Positions 26,474 to 34,755 of a stretch of DNA of 42,969 nt are shown piece after piece (position 1 is the stretch's first letter; each line of letters opens with the position of its first letter). The position numbers and the translations under genes were made by a program. The DNA lies in contig JAAYDB010000145.1 of the NCBI GenBank assembly GCA_012729475.1, forward strand, positions 1 to 42,969. The letters run 5' to 3'. The stretch is from Bacteroidota bacterium (lineage in GTDB: Bacteria; Bacteroidota; Bacteroidia; Bacteroidales; VadinHA17). The notes beneath the pieces were generated by a model that did not search any database, was not told the DNA's origin, and worked only from the letters and a program-made list of their open reading frames with translations.

Positions 26474-27562
26474 ATGAACAGATTCATACTGTCGGTTTTT
26501 ATCCTGTTGCTGCTAATAAACACTTCATTATCCGGCCAGAACAGTTATGCTGACACAACATATCAGTTAACTGACACCTTACCCCCCTCACTATCGCTGT
26601 TTGAAAGCGACAGTATACTTGATATTTCCATACTTTTCGATATTACACAATACAGGAGGAAAAGATCTGACAAGGAGTACCTTGATGCTATCCTTACATA
26701 TAAACCCGGTGAAAATGATTCTGTGAGCAAAAAAATAAGGGTCAGAGCACGTGGTGAATTCAGACGCAACTATTGCGATTTCCCACCTCTCATGCTCAAT
26801 TTCAGAGCGAAAGATACTGTCGGCAAAGAGTTCAGCAGGATCAACAAGCTTAAGATGGTAACTATCTGTAGAAAAGGCCATGAAGATTACCTGTTAAGGG
26901 AATATCTGACTTATAAACTTTACAATGTCCTGACAGATAACAGCTACAAAGTCAAACTGTTAAGGATCGACTATATAAACACCGGAAAAACCCGAAGAAA
27001 TAAAAATAATATCCGGGAATTTGCCTTTGCTATAGAACCCGTTGAATATCTTGCTGAACGTACAGGCACTATTGAAGTTACATCGGACAACCTCAGCAGA
27101 AGTATGATAAAACCTTCAATGCTTGACAGGATGGCTATCTTTAATTATATGATAGGTAATGCGGATTGGTCGATCGGAGGTCAGCATAATGTGACTGTCC
27201 TTTCTGACAGCTGGTCGGAGAGACCCGATCTTGGTGTGGTTGTTCCGTATGACTTCGATTATTCGGGACTGGTCAATACGAGTTACGCTGTTCCCGGAGA
27301 AAATCTAGGCATCAAATCAGTCCGGGAACGAGTTTTTCTGGGTTTATGCCGGGAAAGAGAAGTATTCGAAGATGCACTAAGGGAATTTACCGATAAAAAA
27401 GAAGAATTGTACAGAGTAATAAATGAATTTCCCTGGCTGAAAGAAAAATCCAAACGTGACATGATAAAATATCTTGACAGTTTTTACGGACAATTTGATA
27501 GACGTAACTCTATAGTCAATACCCTTCTATATGATTGCAGACGGTACGGAAGTAATAATTAA
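26474..27562 (+). CDS. Exported CotH-like protein kinase-fold protein
   Basis: A 362-residue protein with a signal peptide (about 1-21). The central part has the CotH pattern: RVRARGEFRRNYCDFPPL, then LREYLTYKLYNVL around 141-153. The key region is N229-A-D231-W232 with H238-N239 (NADW...QHN), followed by D260 and D262 (YDFDYSG). In CotH kinases matching Asp/Asn residues bind metal and ATP, so an active fold is possible. It is followed after 12 bases by DUF4956 and then by a cupin gene. CotH, DUF4956 and VTC-type polyphosphate polymerase genes are often linked, but no VTC gene is present here. The kinase role is inferred. Confidence 0.72.
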   Translation: MNRFILSVFILLLLINTSLSGQNSYADTTYQLTDTLPPSLSLFESDSILDISILFDITQYRRKRSDKEYLDAILTYKPGENDSVSKKIRVRARGEFRRNYCDFPPLMLNFRAKDTVGKEFSRINKLKMVTICRKGHEDYLLREYLTYKLYNVLTDNSYKVKLLRIDYINTGKTRRNKNNIREFAFAIEPVEYLAERTGTIEVTSDNLSRSMIKPSMLDRMAIFNYMIGNADWSIGGQHNVTVLSDSWSERPDLGVVVPYDFDYSGLVNTSYAVPGENLGIKSVRERVFLGLCREREVFEDALREFTDKKEELYRVINEFPWLKEKSKRDMIKYLDSFYGQFDRRNSIVNTLLYDCRRYGSNN

Positions 27563-27574
27563 TATCATAATGAC

Positions 27575-28177
27575 ATGTCAATTACAGCATTAGCAGTTGA
27601 AAACAGCCTTCTTAGTGTCTTTGTGAGGTTTCTGATTAACCTTGCTATTATTTTCATTCTTATCAGGATAATATATTACCGCTTTTCAAAAAAAGAGGAA
27701 AATGTGTTTTCCTTTTTCCTGATGGGCATTGTGATCTTTATGCTCGTTTCTCTGCTGGAAAATGTGGAAGTGCAGATTGGCATCGCCCTTGGGCTTTTCG
27801 CACTATTTGCTATTATCCGTTTCAGGACAGTGAACATGTCAGCAAAAGATATGACTTATTTCTTCACCACAATAGGAATTTCAATCATCAATTCACAGGC
27901 CGACCTCCAACCTCCGGTGCTGGGAGCAGTTCTTGTCAATTCAATAATATTGATCACTGCCCTCCTCCTGGAAATATTCATGCAGGGTAAAACACTCAAC
28001 TCCTTCACCCTTGATTATAATAACCATGACCTGCTGAAACCTGAGTTAAGAAAGGAGTTACTGAATGATCTGTCACTGAAAACAGGCCATAAAATTGAAA
28101 AAATAAAGATTGAGAAAATGAATATAGAAAAGGGCAGTGCAGAACTGACAATCTGGTTTAAAGAAAAAAATAAATAA
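27575..28177 (+). CDS. DUF4956 membrane protein
   Basis: A 200-residue protein with about four transmembrane helices (near residues 13-32, 42-60, 66-82 and 115-135). The conserved segment ALFAIIRFRTVNMSAKDMTYFFTTIGI joins the third and fourth. The last 60 residues are a soluble charged domain with a KIEKIKIEKMNIEKG repeat. The family has no known reaction; it often neighbours CotH-like and VTC polyphosphate polymerase genes, and a role in polyphosphate or phosphate handling has been suggested from that. The gene sits 12 bases after the CotH-like gene and 12 before a cupin gene, so all three form one transcript. Confidence 0.85.
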   Translation: MSITALAVENSLLSVFVRFLINLAIIFILIRIIYYRFSKKEENVFSFFLMGIVIFMLVSLLENVEVQIGIALGLFALFAIIRFRTVNMSAKDMTYFFTTIGISIINSQADLQPPVLGAVLVNSIILITALLLEIFMQGKTLNSFTLDYNNHDLLKPELRKELLNDLSLKTGHKIEKIKIEKMNIEKGSAELTIWFKEKNK

Positions 28178-28189
28178 TGTGATAAATAT

Positions 28190-28522
28190 ATGGGAAACAA
28201 TGAATTTGAGAAAGGGACAAAATTCTCTTATGCGGCAAGTATACCTTATGCAGATAAATCAGTAGTAAGTAAACACGTACTCAAAAAAGAAACAGGCAAT
28301 ATCAGTTTAATGTCATTTGATAAGGGTGAAGGCCTAAGTGAACACACCTCTCCTTATGATGCAGTAGTACAGATAGTCGACGGCAAAGCCGGAATTATTA
28401 TAAACGGCGTTTCCAATATCCTGGAAACAGGAGATACAATAATAATGCCCGCGAATACTCCTCATTCAGTTAAAGCAGTTGAAAAATTCAAGATGGTCCT
28501 CACCCTGATAAGGGATAAATAA
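28190..28522 (+). CDS. Small cupin protein
   Basis: A 110-residue single-domain cupin. The first motif is approximately GLSEHTSPYDAVVQIVDGKAGI and the second is ETGDTIIMPANTPHSVKAVE, together giving a beta-barrel with His/Glu metal ligands (SEH and PHS). Such proteins may bind a metal, isomerise a sugar or sense a small molecule; nothing here decides which. It is the third gene of the CotH-like/DUF4956 operon, with a 12-base gap. An ASKHA-ferredoxin gene follows from its own candidate promoter. Confidence 0.85.
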   Translation: MGNNEFEKGTKFSYAASIPYADKSVVSKHVLKKETGNISLMSFDKGEGLSEHTSPYDAVVQIVDGKAGIIINGVSNILETGDTIIMPANTPHSVKAVEKFKMVLTLIRDK

Positions 28523-28558
28523 CTCCGGGTATCTGTTATCTGAAACCAAAGATTGGGG

Positions 28559-28575
28559 TATCTTTGATATATTTG
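28559..28575 (+). promoter_or_regulatory. Two overlapping -7 candidates before the ASKHA-ferredoxin gene
   Basis: TATCTTTG (28559-28566) and TATATTTG (28568-28575) both match TAnnTTTG, 34-50 bases before the ATG at 28609. No -33 element is clear. Either could give the gene its own promoter apart from the cupin operon. Confidence 0.4.
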
Positions 28576-28608
28576 TTCCGGCTTCTTATATATCCGGAAA
28601 ATCATTTT

Positions 28609-30096
28609 ATGTCCATCAGACTCACAATCATCAGTGGCGGGAAATCTGACCTTATTGAAACAGAATACGGAGATACACTTCTTAAGATTCTGAGGGATAA
28701 AGCTTATTCTGTATATGCTCCGTGCGGGGGCAGGGGTATATGTGGCAAATGTACAGTTAATGTCAAAGGTAAAGGAAAAATAAGATCCTGCACTTTTTAT
28801 CCCGAGAGGGACCTTGAAATAAGCCTTCCGGAAACAGGTAAAGCCGTTATACTGACCAGCCAGAGCCTCAACCTGGAAGAAATGCCGTTTGAAAAAAAAA
28901 TTAAACAACCCTTTACTACAAAACCTTTCGGAGTAGCTGTTGATATAGGGACAACAACAGTTGTGATGTATTTCCTTGATATGCTGAACGGGAAAACGGT
29001 TAAAACGTCTTCTTTTCTCAATCCACAGAAAACATTTGGTGCCGATGTAATTACAAGAATAGAATACTGCCAGAAAAACAGGGATGGTCTGAAAGAGTTG
29101 CAGACATCGCTTATAAAAGAGATCAATAAGTATCTTGATGATTTTACGGAACAGATGAATTGTTCGCAGGAAAACATTGAAATAATGGCTTTCGCAGGGA
29201 ACACCACAATGTTGCATATCCTTCTTGGTGAAGACCCTGTTCCCATAGCACTTGCCCCATTCACCCCTAAATTCACAGATAAACAAATAAGAAGGGCAAT
29301 TAATACCCGCCTGAGTATTAATCCCGATGGTTCAGTCATCACCCTTCCTTGTGTATCTGCTTACGTAGGATCTGATATTGTTGCCGGTCTTTCTGCCCTG
29401 AAAGATTCACATACAAACTATCTTTATGTTGACATAGGTACCAACGGAGAAATAGCCCTTGTTAACAAAGACAGAATTTTTATGTGCTCAACAGCAGCAG
29501 GACCGGCTTTTGAGGGCTCAAATATATCCTGCGGGATGGCTGCCGTATCAGGAGCTATTTCAGCTTATCCCGGCTTTGGCCGATATGAAGTAATCGGCAA
29601 TACCGAACCTTCCGGAATATGTGGCTCAGGCATCCTGGACATTGTCGCTTACCTGCTTGTAAACAACCTGATTGATGAAACCGGTTTGATGAAAGAACCT
29701 TTTATTGTTTATCCTGAAAATGATATAAAGATCATTCAGGATGACATCAGAGAAATCCAACTGGCCAAATCAGCCATCTATTCAGGAATAAGGGTCCTGA
29801 TGAACCTGGCCGGCCTTACTTTCAACGATGTTGAAGCTTTATTTCTGGCCGGAGGGTTTGGCAACTATATCAGAACTGATTCGGCTTTGCTTACCGGATT
29901 ACTTCCCGGAGAACTTAAGGACAGAATATATCCGGTTGGGAACAGCGCCGGTTTTGGTGTTCTTCAGTACCTGCGGTCAGAACATTTCGGAGAAAAAATC
30001 AACAGGATACTGAGAAAAACAAAATATATAGAGTTATCGGGCCTGGATGAATTCACAACAGAGTTCGCTCTAAATATGGATTTCAGGACCGGATAA
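28609..30096 (+). CDS. ASKHA-ferredoxin protein (RACo-like, DUF4445)
   Basis: A 495-residue protein combining an N-terminal plant-type [2Fe-2S] ferredoxin domain (C39-x5-C45-x2-C48-x12-C61) with an ATP-binding ASKHA domain. The latter shows VDIGTTTVVM near 111, VDIGTNGEIAL, ICGSGILDIVAYL and FLAGGFGNYI. The architecture matches RACo, the reductive activator of corrinoid methyltransferase proteins, which lowers a cobalt centre to Co(I) using ATP. No corrinoid protein or methyltransferase gene is in the window, so the partner may lie elsewhere or differ. An in-frame TTG (28564) lies upstream, but the ATG at 28609 begins the ferredoxin domain correctly. Confidence 0.87.
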   Translation: MSIRLTIISGGKSDLIETEYGDTLLKILRDKAYSVYAPCGGRGICGKCTVNVKGKGKIRSCTFYPERDLEISLPETGKAVILTSQSLNLEEMPFEKKIKQPFTTKPFGVAVDIGTTTVVMYFLDMLNGKTVKTSSFLNPQKTFGADVITRIEYCQKNRDGLKELQTSLIKEINKYLDDFTEQMNCSQENIEIMAFAGNTTMLHILLGEDPVPIALAPFTPKFTDKQIRRAINTRLSINPDGSVITLPCVSAYVGSDIVAGLSALKDSHTNYLYVDIGTNGEIALVNKDRIFMCSTAAGPAFEGSNISCGMAAVSGAISAYPGFGRYEVIGNTEPSGICGSGILDIVAYLLVNNLIDETGLMKEPFIVYPENDIKIIQDDIREIQLAKSAIYSGIRVLMNLAGLTFNDVEALFLAGGFGNYIRTDSALLTGLLPGELKDRIYPVGNSAGFGVLQYLRSEHFGEKINRILRKTKYIELSGLDEFTTEFALNMDFRTG

Positions 30097-30135
30097 CATT
30101 GCAGCAATGGAGACCCTTTGTAAAAACAGAATTGA

Positions 30136-31206
30136 TCAGACAACTCTTTTGTCTACATAATTTGAATTCAACAGGCTCAATAAGGCAAGGTAATTAATCT
30201 TAAACTCAAGTATATCCCCTACCTTATATCTCCGGGGATTATCGCCAAGGTCCAGTACGATCATATCAGAACTTGATCCCACAAATTGCAGATCTTTATC
30301 AACAGGCCGGATGTTACAATCTTCAACATCCAACAATCCCACGTCGAGTATGGCACGAAATGAATGCTTGTTATAATCTTCTTCTTTTATTTCAATTTTA
30401 TCACCCGTCAGATTATATCCTAATTCGCCCCTGGGAACAACAGGTTTTTCAGACAGCTCAATTATTTCAGCAAACAACCTGAACACGTCCGGGTCCATAT
30501 CTTCAATCCAGGTTTTGTTAAACACATCCGTGCCAAAAAACAGCGTTTCTCCTACTCTGAAATGGTTGACACCTACAGGAAGCAATCCTCTGAAAAGAAG
30601 AGGGATGGTAACAGAACTGCCTCCTGAGACAAGCGGTATATTTTTATTGAATCTGGCCTGAATAAGTTGTTTGTAAAGACTTAACTGTATCAGTTTGTCA
30701 TTATCAGGTAAAACACCATTGAGACAGTTAAGATTTGTGCCCAGACCAATAACTTCTATATGTGGTAAATTGAAAACCCTGGAATAGAAATTAATGAATT
30801 CTTTACGCAAAACACCCTCCCGCAAATCACCCATCTCTATCATGATGATTATCTTATGCAATTTATTCTGCTTTTGTGCTTCTACTGACAGTCCTTTTAT
30901 AGTTAAATATTCTGTATTCAGACTTATATCTGCATATTTAACAACATTTTTAATATTCCTTATGGCAGGAGGCTTGATGTAAATAGTTTCTATATCAGGG
31001 TTCAGCTTTTTAATCACCCGGAGATTGGAAGTTCTCGAATCACAGACCTGCTTAATACCAAGCCGTAATACTTCGCTGATGAACAGCTCATTGCCACAGA
31101 GGACTTTAGTAACAACACCCCATTGAATATTGTGTTTCTTAAATAATTCCTCCAGATATTTATAGTTGAAGACTAACTTTTCTCTGTTTAATTCAACGTA
31201 TGCCAT
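30136..31206 (-). CDS. PLP-dependent amino-acid racemase, ornithine/alanine racemase family
   Basis: A 356-residue fold-type III PLP enzyme. K34 in VVTKVLCGNE is the likely PLP lysine. The ADISLNTE, MGDLREGVL, GLGTNLNCLNGV, PLVSGGSS, FRVGETLFFGTD and KYADI segments strongly resemble clostridial ornithine racemase, including the C-terminal YKVGDI and NSNYVDKRVV. It is shorter than a full alanine racemase dimer-arm protein, which also points to the Orr group. It starts 4 bases after the GNAT gene, so the two are one transcript. D-ornithine catabolism would be a function, but no ornithine aminomutase gene is nearby, so the substrate is uncertain. Confidence 0.82.
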   Translation of the reverse strand: MAYVELNREKLVFNYKYLEELFKKHNIQWGVVTKVLCGNELFISEVLRLGIKQVCDSRTSNLRVIKKLNPDIETIYIKPPAIRNIKNVVKYADISLNTEYLTIKGLSVEAQKQNKLHKIIIMIEMGDLREGVLRKEFINFYSRVFNLPHIEVIGLGTNLNCLNGVLPDNDKLIQLSLYKQLIQARFNKNIPLVSGGSSVTIPLLFRGLLPVGVNHFRVGETLFFGTDVFNKTWIEDMDPDVFRLFAEIIELSEKPVVPRGELGYNLTGDKIEIKEEDYNKHSFRAILDVGLLDVEDCNIRPVDKDLQFVGSSSDMIVLDLGDNPRRYKVGDILEFKINYLALLSLLNSNYVDKRVV

Positions 31207-31210
31207 TACA

Positions 31211-31651
31211 CTATTTTTGGAGCCTCATTTCCAAATACTTATTAGTAAATCCCATTTTTTCATAAAGGTATCGGGCAGGGTTATCAGGTTCAACATGAAG
31301 GGCTATGTTGCCGTCAGCTTCACTTATGGCCTCATTAAGCAGTTCTTTGGCTATACCTTTACCCCTGTGATCGCGATGAGTGGCAATATAAACCAGTATA
31401 TTCTCAGGAATATATCCTTCCATGCCTGTCCTGTTCATTACAACACAACACACCAGTTCATTCTCAAGATATCCCGCCAAAAGAAACCCTCCTTTCCCGG
31501 ATTCACCAGATAAAGCATAATCTATTGCTTTCTTTATATCAATCACAGAATCGCCAAACTGATCCAGATGATTATGTAAAAAATCTACAAACTGAATTAT
31601 TTCTTCATCTGATGGTTTACGTGTCAGATGGTATTTTTCTATCTTTATCAT
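31211..31651 (-). CDS. GNAT-family N-acetyltransferase
   Basis: A 146-residue acetyl-CoA-dependent transferase. The acetyl-CoA loop is in HRDHRGKGIAKELLNEAI (about residues 92-109). The C-terminal GNAT element HVEPDNPARYLYEKMGFTNK is also present. Its stop codon lies 4 bases before the racemase start, so the two enzymes probably work on the same amino acid or on its product. It is the first gene of the pair, with a candidate -7 element 26 bases upstream. The acceptor is unknown; GNATs have very varied acceptors. Confidence 0.87.
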   Translation of the reverse strand: MIKIEKYHLTRKPSDEEIIQFVDFLHNHLDQFGDSVIDIKKAIDYALSGESGKGGFLLAGYLENELVCCVVMNRTGMEGYIPENILVYIATHRDHRGKGIAKELLNEAISEADGNIALHVEPDNPARYLYEKMGFTNKYLEMRLQK

Positions 31652-31676
31652 AACACTAATTTTCAGGCATATAATA

Positions 31677-31684
31677 CAAAGATA
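31677..31684 (-). promoter_or_regulatory. Candidate -7 element of the GNAT-racemase unit
   Basis: CAAAGATA on the plus strand reads TATCTTTG on the minus strand, matching TAnnTTTG, about 25 bases before the GNAT start. The -33 element is unclear. Confidence 0.4.
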
Positions 31685-31915
31685 CAGATAATTAAGCTAA
31701 AAAAAAAGTTTAAGCAATACCTGCCCACGGGCATAAACTTATAAGGTTTATCCTACCTGCTAATAACGACCTTGTTATAGAAAACAGAGAATAAAGAATA
31801 AAAAATCCGGCAGATCTGTAATATGTTAAAGCAGCACGCTGATTATTTTTACTGTATATCTGTTTTGAAAATTAACTGATATGATATAATTCAACAAAGG
31901 AGTTAAGAAGTGCTT

Positions 31916-33187
31916 TTATTGACTTATATCATACACGAATATCTTATCCCATTGTCTGACATATAGCCGTTTACCACAGACTACAGGATGTGCCCAATAC
32001 GTATTGCCGCCGCCGGAAGGCACATTGAACTCACCGGCAGGTTCATAGTTCTCCGGAGATGCTTTTACTAGGGTCATTATGCCGCTTCTTTCGTCCAGGA
32101 GATACAACATGCCGTCTGCATAAGTTATCGATCCTTTTCCTCTGGTATGATTCCAAATCTTTTCTCCTGTAAGAAAATCTATGCAGAACCATCCTCTTGA
32201 ATCACTTCCTGAGCCGTAAAGATAACCTTCATGGAGGATAACACCGCCATGCTGATTATCCATGAGTTCTGACTGCCATACTGTTTCAGGTATAAAGCTC
32301 TCACCCGAAGGCTTCAGTTTTACCATCAGGCTGCCCTTGCCGTAACCGCTGGTCATATATACGAAACCATCTTTTGCAATAATATCCGTAAGGTTAAGAC
32401 CTTGTCTGTTCTTGAAATCCACCTTCCACAGCAATCTTCCGGTGGTAATATCAACCCCATAATAACAATCTGAACTGGAACCTGTGAGATGGCGGAATCC
32501 TCCGTATTCAAACACAACGGCTGATGAATAACCTTCTACACCTGGAATATCATTATTAGCCCATATCAATTCCCCGGAATTTTTGTCCAGACAAACCTGA
32601 AATCCCGTTTTCCCTGCCGGACGAACATAAAGTCGGTCGCCTTCCAGAAACACCGACTCGGCATATCCATATTCAGTCTCAGGAGCATTGAATTCTTTTG
32701 CAAGGTCTTTTGCCCATATCTCCTTTCCTGTTCTGGCATCATATACCCCCATACGCCCTGCTTCACTAAGACAATAAACCCTTCCGTTATCATAGGAAGG
32801 TGTACTCCTGGATCCTGTATAGGACGATGCCCATGGTGCGGAAGTAGACCATGAGTCTCCGTTAGGGCTCTTCCATACAGGTTCACCATTCATGTCAAAA
32901 GCAAAAACATAACTCTGATCTCCATTCGTGCCTGCAGTAAAGATCAGCCCCTCACCAAAAGAAACTGAACTGTATCCATCACCCAAACCACTGATGGCAA
33001 ACAACATCTCCGGCCCTCCTTCAGGCCATTCTTTAAGAAGTCCTGTTTCTTTCGATTTATTGGACCGGTCATGACCATGGAAAGAGGGGCAATCACAACT
33101 TACATGGGATTCTGCTTCATTACACTGATTCAATAATAAAAAAACTGGCATAATAGCAGCTGCAAAGAGAAAATATCTGTATTTCAT
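31916..33187 (-). CDS. Exported PQQ-like beta-propeller protein
   Basis: A 423-residue protein made of WD/PQQ-type repeats. A hydrophobic N-terminus followed by NQCNEAE could be a lax lipoprotein signal. The repeats show the pattern of PQQ-dependent quinoprotein blades, with VFAFDMNGEPVWK, DARTGKEIWAKDL, LDKNSGELIWAN, GRLLWKV and FLTGEKIWNH. The absence of a catalytic motif suggests a BamB-like or PQQ-binding-like structural role rather than an alcohol dehydrogenase. An in-frame GTG (33214) lies upstream; ATG at 33187 starts the signal sequence. A cysteine/histidine-rich patch, CDCPSFHGHDR, follows the signal and might bind a metal. The gene is isolated. Confidence 0.82.
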   Translation of the reverse strand: MKYRYFLFAAAIMPVFLLLNQCNEAESHVSCDCPSFHGHDRSNKSKETGLLKEWPEGGPEMLFAISGLGDGYSSVSFGEGLIFTAGTNGDQSYVFAFDMNGEPVWKSPNGDSWSTSAPWASSYTGSRSTPSYDNGRVYCLSEAGRMGVYDARTGKEIWAKDLAKEFNAPETEYGYAESVFLEGDRLYVRPAGKTGFQVCLDKNSGELIWANNDIPGVEGYSSAVVFEYGGFRHLTGSSSDCYYGVDITTGRLLWKVDFKNRQGLNLTDIIAKDGFVYMTSGYGKGSLMVKLKPSGESFIPETVWQSELMDNQHGGVILHEGYLYGSGSDSRGWFCIDFLTGEKIWNHTRGKGSITYADGMLYLLDERSGIMTLVKASPENYEPAGEFNVPSGGGNTYWAHPVVCGKRLYVRQWDKIFVYDISQ

Positions 33188-33315
33188 TTCTGAATGATTT
33201 GTCCGGGGATACACTTAAAGTTATCCTCTAAGAACCGTACCCGGGTGTTATAATTTAAATTTATATTATTCATGTTAAATAGAAAAGAAGCATAAAAATC
33301 CTGCCTGAAAAGCTG

Positions 33316-33672
33316 TCACTCCTGTTTTTTTCCTGATTTATACATGAGGATATCTGTTTTTTCAGTTGTCACAAGGCAGCCATAACGTATTGTTTCCAGT
33401 ACTGGCCGGATAAGTTCATAAAATGATAGAATTTTGTCTTCATGATCAATGATCTCTACAACAACCGGAAGCTTTTCTGTTACTTCCCAGAAACGATAGG
33501 AATAAATAACCGAACTGGCTCCAAATCCCAGGATTCCCTTAAAGACAGTTGCTCCGGCAAGTCCATACTCCTTAGCCTTAAAAACAATATGCTCGTAAAT
33601 CAGACCTTCCCTGTACTTATCGGTTGAACTGATAAATACGCGCATAATAAGAGCACTTGAATTGTTTTTCAT
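33316..33672 (-). CDS. DUF190 family protein, partner of CrcB
   Basis: A 118-residue PII-like-fold protein of DUF190. The conserved core is seen in EHIVFKAKEYGLAGATVFKGILGFGASS and KLPVVVEIIDHEDKI. DUF190 genes often follow crcB, and a regulatory or sensing role for fluoride export has been suggested but not proven. Here it starts one base after the crcB stop codon, so the two are clearly co-transcribed and translated together under the fluoride riboswitch. It is cytoplasmic and has no signal peptide. Confidence 0.85.
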   Translation of the reverse strand: MKNNSSALIMRVFISSTDKYREGLIYEHIVFKAKEYGLAGATVFKGILGFGASSVIYSYRFWEVTEKLPVVVEIIDHEDKILSFYELIRPVLETIRYGCLVTTEKTDILMYKSGKKQE

Positions 33673-33673
33673 A

Positions 33674-34051
33674 CTAAATGATTTTTGTTAATAACCTCCC
33701 AAAAAAAACTGCAAGTATCCCCAGAAAAAAGCTCATCCCCGTATATGCTGCAAAACGAAATATTTCCCTGCTCTGCAAAAGGATAAAAGCATCGCTCGAA
33801 AGAGATGAAAAAGTAGTAAAACCTCCGCAAAAACCTATGGTAAGAAACAAACGCCATTCAGGCGACAGTATATTTCCCTTTTCAGAAATACCATAAATTA
33901 TCCCGATAAGAAAACTCCCGACAATATTTACAATGAAGGTCCCCCACGGAAAAACTGTGATATAATGAAATTGAAAATATCTTGAAACCAGATAACGTAT
34001 CACTGTTCCTGCAAAACCACCTACACCTGCTATGAATATAGACTTCACCAT
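33674..34051 (-). CDS. crcB: Fluoride ion channel CrcB/Fluc
   Basis: A 125-residue membrane protein with four helices that forms dual-topology dimers and lets fluoride leave the cell. The signature GGFAGTVIRYLVSRYF at the N-terminus, the conserved Asn in GTFIVNIVGSFLIGI, and the GFCGGFTTFSSLSSD segment (Phe box and Na+ site) are present. It is complete and heads a two-gene unit with DUF190. Its 5' leader contains a fluoride riboswitch, so expression should rise when fluoride is present. Confidence 0.95.
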   Translation of the reverse strand: MVKSIFIAGVGGFAGTVIRYLVSRYFQFHYITVFPWGTFIVNIVGSFLIGIIYGISEKGNILSPEWRLFLTIGFCGGFTTFSSLSSDAFILLQSREIFRFAAYTGMSFFLGILAVFFGRLLTKII

Positions 34052-34073
34052 AAAAGTAAACTTTATTTATAAT

Positions 34074-34129
34074 GGTAGAAGTCATCAGCCCTGTGGTCAG
34101 GACAATAAAAAGCAGACCTCTTTGCCAAT
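34074..34129 (-). promoter_or_regulatory. Fluoride (crcB-type) riboswitch
   Basis: Read on the minus strand, the leader of crcB contains the conserved 3' segment GGGCTGATGACTTCTAC, which closely matches known fluoride riboswitches. Stem GAGGTC/GACTTC (6 pairs, one wobble) encloses a second stem, GTCCTG/CAGGGC. The 5' bases GGCA can pair with TGCT to form the pseudoknot. The 5' motif reads GGCAAAGAGG, where I recall GGCGATGAGG, so two bases differ. The region ends 22 bases before the crcB ATG. No terminator follows, so control may be at translation. Confidence 0.75.
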
Positions 34130-34151
34130 GGTAAAAATAATAATTTTTACC
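34130..34151. repeat. Perfect inverted repeat upstream of the fluoride riboswitch
   Basis: GGTAAAAAT (34130-34138) and ATTTTTACC (34143-34151) form a perfect 9-bp inverted repeat with a 4-base spacer. It directly adjoins the riboswitch, in the region where the crcB promoter should lie. This could be an operator or a hairpin; an AT-rich match could also be chance. Confidence 0.45.
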
Positions 34152-34253
34152 AAACAGATATTTTTATCATCCGAAGAAGCGGCTGAATTTCATTTTATCC
34201 TGAAAAAATGATGGTAGTCTAATTTAAAATTATTCCAAATAAGCTTGCATGAT

Positions 34254-34265
34254 GAGAATATTCTC
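34254..34265. promoter_or_regulatory. Palindrome upstream of the ferredoxin gene, possible operator
   Basis: GAGAATATTCTC is a perfect 12-base palindrome near the expected promoter of the ferredoxin gene. A second short palindrome, ATTATAGTATAAT, follows at 34282-34294. Palindromes of this size are often repressor sites, but no regulator is known here. Confidence 0.3.
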
Positions 34266-34315
34266 GCTATATTTATAAATGATTATAGTATAATAAGGTT
34301 TAATATGCCGGATAA

Positions 34316-34609
<294 letters not shown>

Positions 34610-34755
34610 AGAATAATTATCACTTGTTCATCTTTCAGTCAGGTAAACGGCTCTGAATGTAACACTGTAGCCTAAGCCACAGTATAAATCAGAATCATTA
34701 CCATATTTTGCAGAACTCTGGTGGGAAATAAAATGATCAGGGTTATGAATTGTTA

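Noticed and set aside
28462-29286. Long minus-strand frame (274 codons) opposite the ASKHA-ferredoxin gene
   Set aside because: It is a shadow of the real gene on the plus strand, without recognisable domains.
30097-30109. CATTGCAGCAATG palindrome after the ASKHA-ferredoxin gene
   Set aside because: The loop is a single base and there is no T run, so it is not a convincing terminator.
34660-34690. CTGTAGC/GCCACAG hairpin between the ferredoxin and exporter genes
   Set aside because: It has an internal mismatch and no T run.
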